64,000 bases of DNA from Bombyx mori. Taxonomy: Eukaryota > Arthropoda > Insecta > Lepidoptera > Bombycidae. The notes beneath the pieces are model-generated. The model saw nothing but the letters and a program-made list of their open reading frames with translations. It had not been told where the DNA came from and ran no database searches. The stretch spans positions 3,720,001 through 3,784,000 of the forward strand of contig NC_085109.1 of NCBI RefSeq assembly GCF_030269925.1. The letters run 5' to 3'. Positions 1 to 49,693 of the stretch are shown in pieces (position 1 is the first letter of the stretch; each line of letters begins with the position of its first letter). A program made the translations under genes and the position numbers.

Positions 1-38416
<38,416 letters not shown>

Positions 38417-38445
38417 CTGAAACAAGATTTTTAAATTAGACTTAT

Positions 38446-38764
38446 TTATTTATTGCATAGATGGGTGGACGAGCTCACAGCCCACCTGGTGTTAAGTGGT
38501 TACCTGAGCCCATAGATATCTACTACGTAAATGCCGCCACTCACCTTGAGATATGAGTTCTAAGGTCTCAAGTATAGTTACAACGGCTACCCTACCCTTC
38601 AAACCGAAACGCATAACTGCTTCACGGCAGAAATAGGCAGAGCGGTGGTACCTACCCGTGCGGACTCACAAGAGGTTCTACCACCAGTAATTACGCAAAT
38701 TATAATGTTGCGGGTTTGATTTTTATTACACAATGTTATTCCTTCACCGTGGAAGTCAATCGTA
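38446..38764 (-). mobile_element. Bm1 SINE, 5'-truncated, next to the exon 1 acceptor
   Basis: Reverse copy from TTTATTGCATAGATGGGTGG to CCGTGGAAGTCAATCGT. Only about 30 bases lie between it and the acceptor of exon 1, so it replaces most of the normal branch-point region. Confidence 0.88.
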
Positions 38765-39215
38765 AAAAATGTTTCAATAAATGCTCTAGAGGTGATTTTA
38801 TTAGTCTTGAATTCCGTGACTCTTAAAAATATACGAAGTTAGAAACGGAGATGATATTGGAATAAATTCTAACTTCTCTGTAGCCGCTTCATCTCAGTCA
38901 TTCAACATTGATACATTAAAATCCTTTGTATTTTAACATTCAAAATAAAAACACAATCTATCTTGAACCCTTTTCGTTTAAATTTAATAATATCCAGCAA
39001 AAAGACGATAAAAAATACAGCATTGTACACATACACAAATGCAAAATTATACAGCGAAAACATATTATAAAGCATAATTCAAATATCAGTTTTCTTCTAG
39101 TAAACTGTTTAATTCAATTTAGATAATTCTAAATCAGCTATATCATTTCGATTTTCAAAAATTGCTGATTTCCTGAAATCGATTTTTAAGCTTTGTATTT
39201 GTTTTTTAAACATAA

Positions 39216-39433
39216 TCTATATTAATATATAAATCTACAGTCGTTTTTACGGATGTTCCGTTATAACTACTGAACCATGCCTCCGATTGACCTTAAGCTT
39301 GGTATCCATGTAAAAAATACATTTACTTAATGGATAGGCTAATGTTTTTATGAGTGTTGGACTCCCTAATAATAATGACAATAAATAATAATGTTAATTT
39401 TAAATGCCCGGCGAAGTGGGCGAGTGCGGCTAG
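39216..39433 (+). mobile_element. Helitron-type element
   Basis: Starts TCTATATTAATATATAAATC after A and ends GAGTGCGGCTAG before T. Contains GTTTTTACGGATGTTCCGTT. Confidence 0.78.
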
Positions 39434-41231
39434 TTTTCCTATAAAACAGAGCCGAGGTCTTGAAGCGGCCGTCGCGTGGCACTACAGGACGTTTCGAAGG
39501 CAAACTGCGTAATTCTGAACACCTCATTGCACAGAAAATAACATCTACCTATCTACAGCTTTAGGGATTTGTCTCTAAATTATTCATTTACTTACGTCAC
39601 CTAATAAAGGCATTACGCTCAATTCAGTTCGTAATGTTTTGTGACGAGATAAAGAATCACTTGAAAAGCGAATAACGTTTTAGCTTTATGATTTTTTAGA
39701 AGTTTTATGCTTTTATTTACTGTGATTCTGTGAAGTTGTATTTTTTTTTAACGCTACGATTAAAAATTAGAAATTTCCTATGCATCGTATTGAATTTCAT
39801 AATAATGTACAATAATAATGGTTTCGATTCAAAATGTTTTAAAGAAATAAAGAACTGCTTTAGGATATTAGTATCTTTAGGATATAGAATGTTTTTTTCT
39901 AACTTCATCAATTAATCTGAGCAATCCTGTCTTAAATGTTTATTTTTAAGAAAAATAAAAATATGTAAGTGATTCGGTTTGTTTGAATCAAATCAACTTT
40001 TCCTTTGTGAATTATTGTATTTTTTTTTTTCGATGTTAAGTAAGTAGTTCGCCAATCTTGTAAATCTTAACAAAACAATTTAAATGATCCATCATCTCGT
40101 GGTCGTGTAATGTAACAGGGCCAATTATAACGGAACTGTATTTTTTTTGTGAACAAGCGAGTTAGGTCACAGAGTAAGTACCGTTTAAGCACGTCACGCT
40201 CCGACAAAGGTAGCATTGCGCATGCGCGTCTCAGCTGATTCATTTTTATCTTTTCGAAATAATTCGTACATTTATTTTAGTTATCCCTAAAACATCATCA
40301 TCAAGAAAATAATATTTTATGCACGATTACGGAACCAAAAACAACAGCATTCAATGTATCAGCAAAAAAAAATATATAAAAAAAATAATTTTTTTGGCTT
40401 AAATACATCGGAGACGTACCTGTATAAATTTTAGTTATGGAGCACATAGTTTTGTTACGTTACCAAAGTGATATATTCTTTTAATTTTTATATTTAGAAT
40501 AAATAAGGTATGAAATTACATTTTATTGTAGTCATAAGGCTATAAAAATTTGTTGTATGTAGTAACAGCCTATAACCAATAAAAGAGTTCTGTTGTTGAA
40601 ACATTTGTCTCACAGTTGCCAGACAAAAAAAATACTATAAAGTGCGGCATTTTAAGATAAAAAGTAAGCTTATAAAATCAAGTTAAGTAAAAGAAAATAT
40701 ATATTGTTCAAATAAAATATTCATCAAACAGAACTAACTGATAATCAAAATATATAAATCATTACGGTATTAATTTTTTGATACTCAAAGATTTGATATT
40801 TGTAATACTCATTTTAAAACACAAGACATGTAGAGATAAAGTGGTAATATTTTATTTGTATTTACTTTTTGTGATTGTTATTTCTGTCTTTTTCTGAATA
40901 TTATTTTGTTTTCTGCACATAAAAAAATATTCACTATGTAGTAGGGTTCGGTGGTAAATAAGGCTCTATAGGATTAGTTTCGTTGTTCTACTTATTTTTA
41001 ATGTACAATACAAAGTATACTGTCAATCTATAATTAAATTTAAATTATTTGTACTTATGGAACCTTGGAAACATTTTAAAAATCAATGTAATTGACAATT
41101 TCAATCATTTTTGACACGATATTTTTTAGCTTGACTTACATTTGTGTCTATGTAAGTAGCGGAATCTTTCAGTGTAATTTTCAGCAACATTCAAGACGTC
41201 TGTTTAACTTGAAGATTTGTACACGATTTTT
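39434..41231. other. Upstream intron or intergenic AT-rich DNA with one NRF-1-like site
   Basis: No gene or named repeat. 40217-40228 reads TGCGCATGCGCG, a perfect NRF-1-type palindrome, in a short CpG-rich patch (40185-40235) about 1.8 kb above exon 1. This is a possible promoter for unc-104. Confidence 0.35.
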
Positions 41232-41390
41232 TTGTTTTTATTGGCCTTATAGGCAGAGGAGCATACGGCCAACGTGATGGTTATTGGTTACCGTCGCCCA
41301 TGGACTTCAGGAAAGCCAGGGACAGAGCTGAGCCGCTGGCCATTGTTAAGCACTCTTCGTTTCTTCCTCGCTTGTAGAAGGACATGTCAC
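41232..41390 (+). repeat. Interspersed repeat family R2
   Basis: TTATAGGCAGAGGAGCATAC, TTACCGTCGCCCATGGACTT and a diverged end. Confidence 0.6.
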
Positions 41391-42051
41391 GTATCAAGGT
41401 TCGATGGTAATATTTTAAAATTTAATGACCGGCCTAAACCTAACCAGGTTAACCAGAATAAAAATAATTAGAATGTTATCTCCGTTTTCTATGAAAGCGT
41501 GTTTTTATTTTATTTGATGAGACTTTTTGAATTGGTAGGTAATTTTTTTTATTTTTAATGTGCAGTAAATAAAAAATCTTACAGAACTCAAATATATTGC
41601 TACGTGTATTACCTATGTCAATGAAGATGGCAATAACGTAGCTGTCCAACAATACACTTCGAGGAAATCCAACAAAACAAACAAATCGACACCCACTTCA
41701 CAACAAAATCAATAAATCACAAGACTGTACCGACCGCTTCTATCAAACGAACTAAAACCAAATAAAAAAGATCCATGTTGTTCACGAGACACTGCACGAG
41801 CGGTCGCTTCCAAGAGGCCCGCAAACAAAATGGTGAATGTTTTCCTGTAAACTGTACTGGCGTGCTGTAATTGGCTGCGGTCGAGTGAGCACACGGCGAA
41901 ACGAAAGCGTCGGCCGCCACAGCCGCTGCACTCCCAAAACGCTGTTACGTAACTACTGCAAGTACATCCTCCGAAAACCGTTCCAGAAACCTGCAGGAAT
42001 ACCGAAGATCGAAGGGGCGGCCATGAAAAACGTGTCGCAGAGATGACTCAC

Positions 42052-42460
42052 CGCGCGCACCAGCGCCCTCTACAACCCCCCCCCCCCCTCTGCATTGGAG
42101 ATCGCAGATCGGTATCCGAGAAAAATACAACCAAAGCCCCTAACCTTGAGCACTGCACTAGCTTGGGTAATTGATTACAAATGACCCGCTACGGACTTAC
42201 CCGAATCGCCTTGCGGTCGTGAACTATTGTGGCAATAATGAGAGGTTCTGTTTGTTGTGTCACCAGAGCTGAGTGCTCAGTCAAGTTGCAGCGTCGGCCG
42301 ACATGGCGGGTCGGGTGACGAGCGCGGTGCGACTGCGGGTCGACACCGAAGTCGCCGGAGAGACCAGGGCCGGGCATGCGCAGGACTTCCTGGCCAGCCT
42401 TCGATTTAACTTCGGATGCGCAAAGGAACCAACGCGCATCGGACACAGCAAATAACAAAT
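42052..42460 (-). promoter_or_regulatory. Candidate CpG-rich promoter and noncoding 5' exon of unc-104
   Basis: A CpG-rich block at 42285-42400 with an NRF-1-like GCATGCGC (42374-42381) is followed on the minus strand by a strong splice donor, GCGCGCG then GTGAGTCA at 42051. A second possible donor, CTCTG then GTGACA, is at about 42261. Exon 1 needs an upstream noncoding exon, and this is the best local candidate. The plus strand also has a 50-codon frame from ATGGCGGGTCGG, so a divergent gene start is an alternative. Confidence 0.35.
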
Positions 42461-42559
42461 CCACACAAACGCTATGACTCTATTCCTTATGAAGTATGAA
42501 AGACAGTACTAAGAGCATTTTTATTTTTTAGATTCCATACTAATTTGAAAATTTATCGC

Positions 42560-42870
42560 ATTTTTATTTTATTACCCTAGTAGGCAGACGTACGTGGTCA
42601 CCGACGCCCATGGGTTTCAGCAATGCCAAGAACAGAGCCAAGTCACTGCCTACCATTAAATACTCTCCACAAGCCTCTTTGAAGAAGGATAAGTCATAGC
42701 GCTCGGGAAACACCGTAGAGGGGAGCTTGTCTCCAAAGCCGTACCGTACCAAAGTACGTGGCAAAAAATATCTCTGGAAATGCACTGTGGATGAACGTAG
42801 GTGGCTCCAGGTAGTATGGATTAAGTCTACTCCAGTGGTCTTGCTGTGCGGTGGTAAAAACCAGATTATA
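42560..42870 (+). repeat. Interspersed repeat family R2, longer copy
   Basis: TTACCCTAGTAGGCAGACGT, ATGGGTTTCAGCAATGCCAA, then a longer body with GCGCTCGGGAAACACCGTAG and GTAGGTGGCTCCAGGTAGTA, apparently part of a longer retroelement end. Confidence 0.55.
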
Positions 42871-44148
42871 GAATCATCTCAAACAATTCCTCAGAGCACT
42901 TCCCATGAAACACACGCATGATATCGAGGCTACAACATTACATTTGAAGGCGATCATCGATCAGCCTTGCAGTAGCTTCTGCAATTTACTAAATATTAAT
43001 CACTAACATGTGTATGTATTTACTACACTCATACGGTACTAAATCCTGAAAATGCTTGTTGTTATTGAAACTGACCAAACAGAGCAAAGACTGTGAAGAT
43101 ATTTAAGTTTTTAAACATATGTTTCTAATATCGGTTGTCCCAAATAAGTACGTGACAGATAAGAAAAAATATAATTTCAATCAAGTGTAGTATTTTTTTT
43201 TAGGACCCGTCATTCCAAATATTATGTTAAATCAGTTCAACTTATTCCTTTTAAAGGGACACTTTGCTCGAAGATTTTATGACAAATTTAAAGTTTTTTA
43301 TTAAGTCGTCTTTAAAATTTGCATGCAAATGATTCATTCATTTGTCATCACACTTTATTCAAGATACGTCACGCCATTAATGAAATGACACAGGTCAAAG
43401 TACTAGACTTAGTACGCACTTCTGAAAGGCTCAGCTAGTGTGGGCGGTGACGCAACTGCTGTGTATCGATTCAGACTACATGGATTGTATTTCAAATATT
43501 CTGCAGTAGAATATTGATTGGAAATTAAAAAGAACATGCCGAGATTTTCCTCGTCACATAGTTCGTTAATAGTCACTAAGTATGTAGATTTTAAATTTCC
43601 CATGACCTCTAGACTGATCTTGAAGAAATTTCTCGAAATTTCTAAAGTTTAATTTCTGAAATGAAGCTCTAGAAATTTCGAGAAATTTCGCGTTTTATGT
43701 GCATCTTCTCTGGAATAAAACGCAGGCTCTTTAGTAGTGTGCGGCTCCTGCTTAAAGTCAAAGAAGTGAAACGATTTTAATAAATGCAAGACCACGTTTG
43801 ATTGCCTTGCTGTTAGAAAAACATACCGATAGATAGTTAGCATAAGAGAAAAAGTAGGTTGTTCGTTGGTTGGAAAAATAAGGAATATAGGGACAGACCC
43901 ACAAATCTATCCACTAATGGGCAGACTATATCACGGCCTACTTACTACATGTTGAAGGGATATCTGAACCTATGGACGCTACAAAAATTCCTCTTTGAGA
44001 AATGAGCACGAAATCTCAGTTGCATCCAGAACGCATTATTGTTTCACGAAATGGCCGCCTTCGCGGGTTAACGGCACGCCAACATAACTCGAGGTACGAA
44101 TTAAGAAAAGAGTTTAGAAAAATAATAGGAGAATACTATTACATGAAA
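42871..44148. other. Non-genic DNA with a perfect 20-base inverted repeat
   Basis: 43625-43644 (GAAATTTCTCGAAATTTCTA) is exactly inverted at 43670-43689. 43900-44080 resembles a very old Bm1 copy. No gene recognised. Confidence 0.5.
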
Positions 44149-44438
44149 TCTATATATATAAAAATGAATTGCTGTTCGTTAGTCTCGCTAAAACTCGAGA
44201 ACGGCTTGACCGATTTGGCTAATTTTGGTCTTGAATTATTTGTGGAAGTCCAGAGAAGGTTTAAAAGGTAGATAAATATGAAAATGCTCGGAATTCAATA
44301 AAAATGTCAATTTTCTTTTTCCTTTGATGTGTCCCCCGTCGGAAGGATTCCTTTTGTTTGTTTTATGTTTATTTTATACAAAAGTTTAGGTCTTTTATTT
44401 ATCGATTTAGGCACTACGAAGTCTGCCGGGTCAGCTAG
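44149..44438 (+). mobile_element. Lep1-like Helitron-type element, complete
   Basis: Starts TCTATATATATAAAAATGAA after A and ends GCCGGGTCAGCTAG before T. Confidence 0.83.
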
Positions 44439-45554
44439 TACAAATATAAAAATTGATTTCATTAAAGCAATCGGAACATCTATTCTCGTAGCCAAGTTTC
44501 AATGTCAACGCAAAATGTATTATAATAAAACGCCTCTTCATGCTCCGCTAATGGATTAAAGGGAGCCTCGTATGTAATAAAAGTAATTTACATTCTCCTA
44601 TATCAAGTTGAATTGCGTGCAATATAAAAAAATATTATGTAATTTTACTTTATCTATCTCGCAAAGATAATGTGGTTGTGAAAAAAACAGTCCAAACCAA
44701 CAGAGTACAACTCTAGATGTCAGGATTGAATTTGAAACAAAAATGGCTGCAATGATAATATCCGATAAGGCAGAAACTTCCCATAATTAAAATATTATTA
44801 ATAACATACCACAACTATTTCTTTAAAAGATTTTTTTCTTGATGTCGTTGTAAGGGTCGATACACTTTCCCATGCCTACTTTACGGCTTTGTACATGCAT
44901 GTTTCATCAAATTTTGCCTCAAATAAAAAAAAAATATGTAAAAACATGTACAGCTTTTTTAAACCTAACCTAGTGTGGTTACATACTCAAAAAGATTCAG
45001 CTGTCTATGAAATTTTCTATATTACAGCTCTCATAAGCCCAGACATACGAACGTGACGAAATTAAAATAGGTTTTAAAAATTATCATTTTATTAATTTCT
45101 TATTATTCTTAGAATTTAATTAAGCAATTTATAAAATTTGCTCATGTGTAGGCATACAATAAATTCGAATTTTTATATGTACATAAATAGATAAATCAGT
45201 TAAGTACATATGCCGATTTGAACCAATTTAATAGTATCAATGTTTTTAATAACGAAATAGTAATTTTATTCAAAATGTCAACAACAAAACAAAACAAAAC
45301 AAAAGAGAAAATTTAATATAATGAATTTCAATCTTGAGGTGATAGCGATTTGGTCGAATTTCGATCATTGGCCGAAAATAACTTACAATTTTCAAATGGT
45401 ATGCATTGTGATTAAAAGGGTTGCACAGTCGATGTGGGTGAACTGCAGTAACCATTTAAGGTCAGGTGGGCCTTAATATTGTTTGTCCATGGCAGCTAAC
45501 AAAAAAAATACTTTCGCGTTATTCGGTGATTTACATTTTGTTGACATTACTAAA
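44439..45554. other. Non-genic AT-rich DNA
   Basis: No coding block. A short AAAAC microsatellite lies near 45284-45303. Confidence 0.4.
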
Positions 45555-45797
45555 TTTTTTTTATTGCTTAGATGGGTGGACGAGCTCACAGCCCACCTGG
45601 TGTTAAGTGGTTACTGGAGCCCATAGACATCTACAATGTAAATGCGCCACCCAGCTTGAGATATAAGTTCTAAGGTCTCAAGTATAGTTACAACGGCTGC
45701 CCCGCCCCTCAAACCGAAACGCATTACTGCTTCACGGCAGAAATAGGCAGGGTAGTGGTACCTACCCGCGCGGACTCACAAGAGCTACCACCAGTAA
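45555..45797 (-). mobile_element. Bm1 SINE, 5'-truncated
   Basis: Reverse copy from TTTATTGCTTAGATGGGTGG to AGAGCTACCACCAGTAA. Confidence 0.88.
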
Positions 45798-46402
45798 AAC
45801 GTTTGTGCCTTAAGAACGTAACATCACATATGCCCTTAATACTGAGACCGCAATACAACACAACTGCGAAAAACAAAATTTCTCATTTCGACGCAAACCG
45901 TGAACATAACTTTTAACGATAAAAATCTAAAACATACATCGTAATTATTCAAATTTGACACGATTAAGTGAAAATGAACTTAATTATCATGACGTAAAAA
46001 TAGAAAACGTTTTACTGCTACTGAAAACAAATGAGTAAATAGTTAAAACAGCGAAATAAAACGTAACTCGTGAATGAGGTTAACTTTATTCGTCAATCTT
46101 AATCCCGGCACCCGCTAAGTTATCGTCACACACGCAACATATGTGTACTTAGCCTTAGCTTAGTTTGCTGTTAATAGCATAAGTAAATTAACGGGAACTA
46201 ATTCGGCGTATCGCGAGACCCGGTCTAAATATATTACTTTTCATGGTACCTATATAATTCGTAGTTTAATGTCACCATCGAGTTCTGTATTTTGTTCTTG
46301 TACCTTATGAGTTTATTATTGGCACTCTTGACATAGAAGAACATCCTGGATGAGCAGTCCTTTTTTCATTTTTAAAGTTAGCTGAATCCATTTATCTATA
46401 AA

Positions 46403-46673
46403 CTAGCTGACACGGCAGACTTTGTAGTGCCTCAATCGAGAAATAAAAGACCTAATCTTTTGTATACAATAAGCTTAAAACAAACAAAAATACATCAAAG
46501 GAAAAACAAAATTGCTATTTTTATTTAATTCCGAGCATTTTCATATTTATTTACCTTTTAAACCTTCTCTGGACTTCAACAAATAATTCAAGACCAAAAT
46601 TAGCCAAATCGGTCCAGCCGTTCTCGAGTTTTAGCGAGACTAACGAACGGCAATTCATTTTTATATATATAGA
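46403..46673 (-). mobile_element. Lep1-like Helitron-type element
   Basis: Minus strand starts TCTATATATATAAAAATGAA and ends GCCGTGTCAGCTAG. It is followed at its 5' side by a GATA run (46672-46690). Confidence 0.8.
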
Positions 46674-48173
46674 TAGATAGATAGATAGATACAAGATAGA
46701 TAATGTTATCAAACCGTAAGCAATTTTTTTAATGTTCGTGAATAGACAAGGTACAGACGTTGTGTAAGTTAGCTTGAAAATCTTTTATGAGTGTGAGACC
46801 ACTTTTGCAAACTGACAAAGTATGACGACTCAACTTGTTGATGACGGTACTTTATGGATAAATAGATCCCTGAAGGATATGAAAGTACATTTTACTGGCT
46901 GTTCATATCAAGATCGTATCCGACAAGAACTTCGCGAAAATTCTACGGACGGTGTTTCGAGAACAGGATTAGGACTTCAAGGGAGTGACAAAAAGATCCC
47001 TAAGGCTCTACGTGTCGAGCTGTTCGTACGCTTAGTAATTCTAAAACACAAATAAGATATTCGTCTGCCTGTTTGTATAGGCCGGCTGTACGACCGCTGA
47101 CACAATTTGTAATTTTCATAAATAAATTAAAAACAACCTGACCTCATTTTAATTGATTAAATTGCAACCAAACTTTTGCCATCAAGTTTGATTTTAAGAC
47201 GAAGAACGCGGAGAAGTTCATCTTTATAAACTTAATAAAAATTATACATGTTTATAACTGCCATATAAATATATAAATCAATTCTGCTATATTACTGCGA
47301 GATTTGAATATCAGTCCTATCGCTCGATACCAGTACATCGGACATTTTAGGCCACGACAAATTCTAAACCTTCTGTGACCTCCTACTGTAGTTTTCCTGT
47401 TTCCTATCAAATATTGCTATGAAATCGAAGTAAAACGGGACAGACGTCTTGGTTGTAGTCTCTCTCAATACCCGCAGGAATCTCACATTGTAAATTTTGT
47501 ATGTGGTAGCTTTGATGACCAATGAATTTGTTTTACCTTTTTGTTTTTCGAATTTTAATGCCAAACGAATCTAGTACGCGACCCTGGCTTCCTTTAGATG
47601 CTGTTACTACGAGTATTTACTCATCATCCGTTTTTAGTACTTGTAATTTCACCTTGTTTTTCGTATTTCCTTTAGGTAGATCGACCTAATGCCTTATGGT
47701 TTCCTTAAAACAAGTTTAATATTACATACGACCCAAGAATTTATTTTGATCGGTACAAAATTATTAACAAATATACAAACTCGTTATTTATTCATCGCCA
47801 GTATTGAGTCCGAGAGAAAACTCGATAGTTTGTACTATGGAACCAATTTCAAAACGAATGAAACCTGGGACTGTTTGTTACAAAGTTCCTTGTCCTAGGG
47901 GAATCTGTTTTCCAGAATACTGTTTTGATTAGCTTACTTGTGCTGTCAGCATATTGAACAAAAGATCTCTTCAAATACAAATTATGAATTCAGAATGTGT
48001 ACTTGTCTTTTTTTTTTTGGAGTATGGCCTGGTATCTAGACCTTTAGGCCGTGTACTTGTCTTTTAACGAACCTTGGGATTGCCAATATTTTGCATCTAA
48101 ATATTACGTAACGTTATTTATCTTATACTTTGTAATTGAGTACATAAGAAGAATACAAGCATCAGTCCTCTTT
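46674..48173. other. Non-genic DNA with one unassigned 77-codon frame
   Basis: 46822-47055 (+) is an open frame starting MTTQLVDDGTLWINRSLKDM with no family match that I recognise. Nothing else is seen. Confidence 0.3.
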
Positions 48174-48300
48174 TTTTTTATTGCCGTATAGGCAGACGAG
48201 CATACGGCCCACCTGATGGAGAGTGGTTACCGTCGCTCATGGACGTCAGCAATGCCAGGGGCAGAGCCAAGCCGCTGCCTACCGTTTAATACTCTCCACT
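48174..48300 (+). repeat. Interspersed repeat family R2
   Basis: TTATTGCCGTATAGGCAGAC, ATACGGCCCACCTGATGGAG and ACCGTTTAATACTCTCCAC. The best-kept copy in the window. Confidence 0.7.
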
Positions 48301-48346
48301 TTTTTTTCATTCAAATTAATATCTCCTACGAAACGAATACTGGTGG

Positions 48347-48590
48347 TACTTTACTGGTGGTAGGACCTCTTGTGAGTCCGCACGAGTAGGTACCACCAGC
48401 CTGCCTATTTCTGCCGTAAAGCTATAATGCGTTTCAGTTTGAAGGGTGGGGCAGCCGTTATAACTATACTGAGACCTTAGAACTTATATCTCAAGGTGGG
48501 TGGCGCATTTACGTTGTAGTTGCCTATGGGCTCCAATAACCACTTAATACCAGGTGGTCTGTAAGCTCCCTCACACATCTAAGCAAAAAC
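48347..48590 (+). mobile_element. Bm1 SINE, 5'-truncated
   Basis: Begins in the middle of Bm1 at TTTACTGGTGGTAGGACCTC and ends CACATCTAAGCAAAAA. Confidence 0.85.
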
Positions 48591-48616
48591 TAATTATGTG
48601 GTGTCGTGGGACACCA

Positions 48617-49172
48617 GGTAGGAACGAAGTTCCTTCGGCTAACGTAGAATCGGCACAATTTGCAAAAAAAAAATCGTGCTCAATTTTATGTTGGTTTTCT
48701 TGATTTTTCTCTTAAATTTTGCTGATTAGTTTTTATTTAAGTACAAGAAAGTATTTAGGAAATTCAGTATTTTAGGAAATAATAAATTACGTAAAATAAA
48801 AATAAAATCGTAATTCAAATTATCAATTAAAATAACAAAATATGTCTCTTTATTTTTGTTTGACAACATAAAATTACATAGAAATAGAAATAATTACAAA
48901 ATAGAGAGAGAAGGGATGAGAGAACGAAAAGAAAGAGGGAGAAAGAGAAAGGTATTATACACTACTCGCTTGTGTATACGACTGTCGCGCCTGCGCACGT
49001 CTCATTTAACGGTTTTATTCCACGCACTTTTTTCCACGGATTTTTTAACGGTTTTATTCTACGCACTTTTTTCCACGGGTTTTTTCTTACGGTTTTACTA
49101 TCACATTTTTTTCAGTTCGATCGCGCAGCAAAATCCCTATCCCCTCCAAGCCTGCCGTAAGGAACTTCGTTC
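48617..49172. mobile_element. DNA-transposon-like element with inverted ends
   Basis: GGAACGAAGTTCCTT near the left end (48631-48645) is inverted as AAGGAACTTCGTTCC near the right end (49158-49172). The interior has AT-rich DNA and two degenerate copies of CACGGNTTTTTTNACGGTTT. Confidence 0.5.
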
Positions 49173-49559
49173 CAATAAATAAATAAAACAAGAATAAACA
49201 CAAAATTGTAGAAAAGATGCCCGAGAAAGGACGCGTCTTAATAACGCTTTGTCAGATGAATTTGCAAATAGATGTCTTAATTAGAAACAAACGCGTTCGG
49301 GGCTTTAATTAGTGCCTAATTTTGTTGGCTCGAAATCCCCAAGGAGGTTGTAACCGACGTACTGTACAGTACCAGAAACGTTGGCAAGTTTATATACTGA
49401 CCAGGACCGGATGTTTATGGGGATCACGATCTTTGCTACCGGAAAATGTCGGGGATATATTTTATTAAGATCGGCAATATTGCTAAGACTTTCATAGAAT
49501 TATTTTGAAATTAAAACACACCTGAAACAAAAAAAATAAAATAAAAAAAAAAAAAATAA

Positions 49560-49693
49560 AATTAGCCTATATTCACCAGGGACAATGTCGGCTTCTAATG
49601 GAAAAAGAATTTTTCAAATCGGTCCAGTAGTTTCGGAGCCTATTCGAAACAAACAAACAAACAAATCTTTCCTCTTTATAATATTAGTATAGA
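49560..49693 (-). mobile_element. 5' part of a Helitron-type element
   Basis: Minus strand starts TCTATACTAATATTATAAAG and includes the reverse of ATCGGTCCAGTAGTTTCGGA. Same family as 14804-15146. Confidence 0.7.

Noticed and set aside
42303..42455. Plus-strand MAGRVTSAVRLRV frame as a new small gene
   Set aside because: No homology recognised; the CpG-rich composition alone explains the open frame. Kept only as an alternative in the promoter entry.
46822..47055. 77-codon frame as a gene
   Set aside because: No homology recognised, no splice or promoter support; length is within chance for this AT content.
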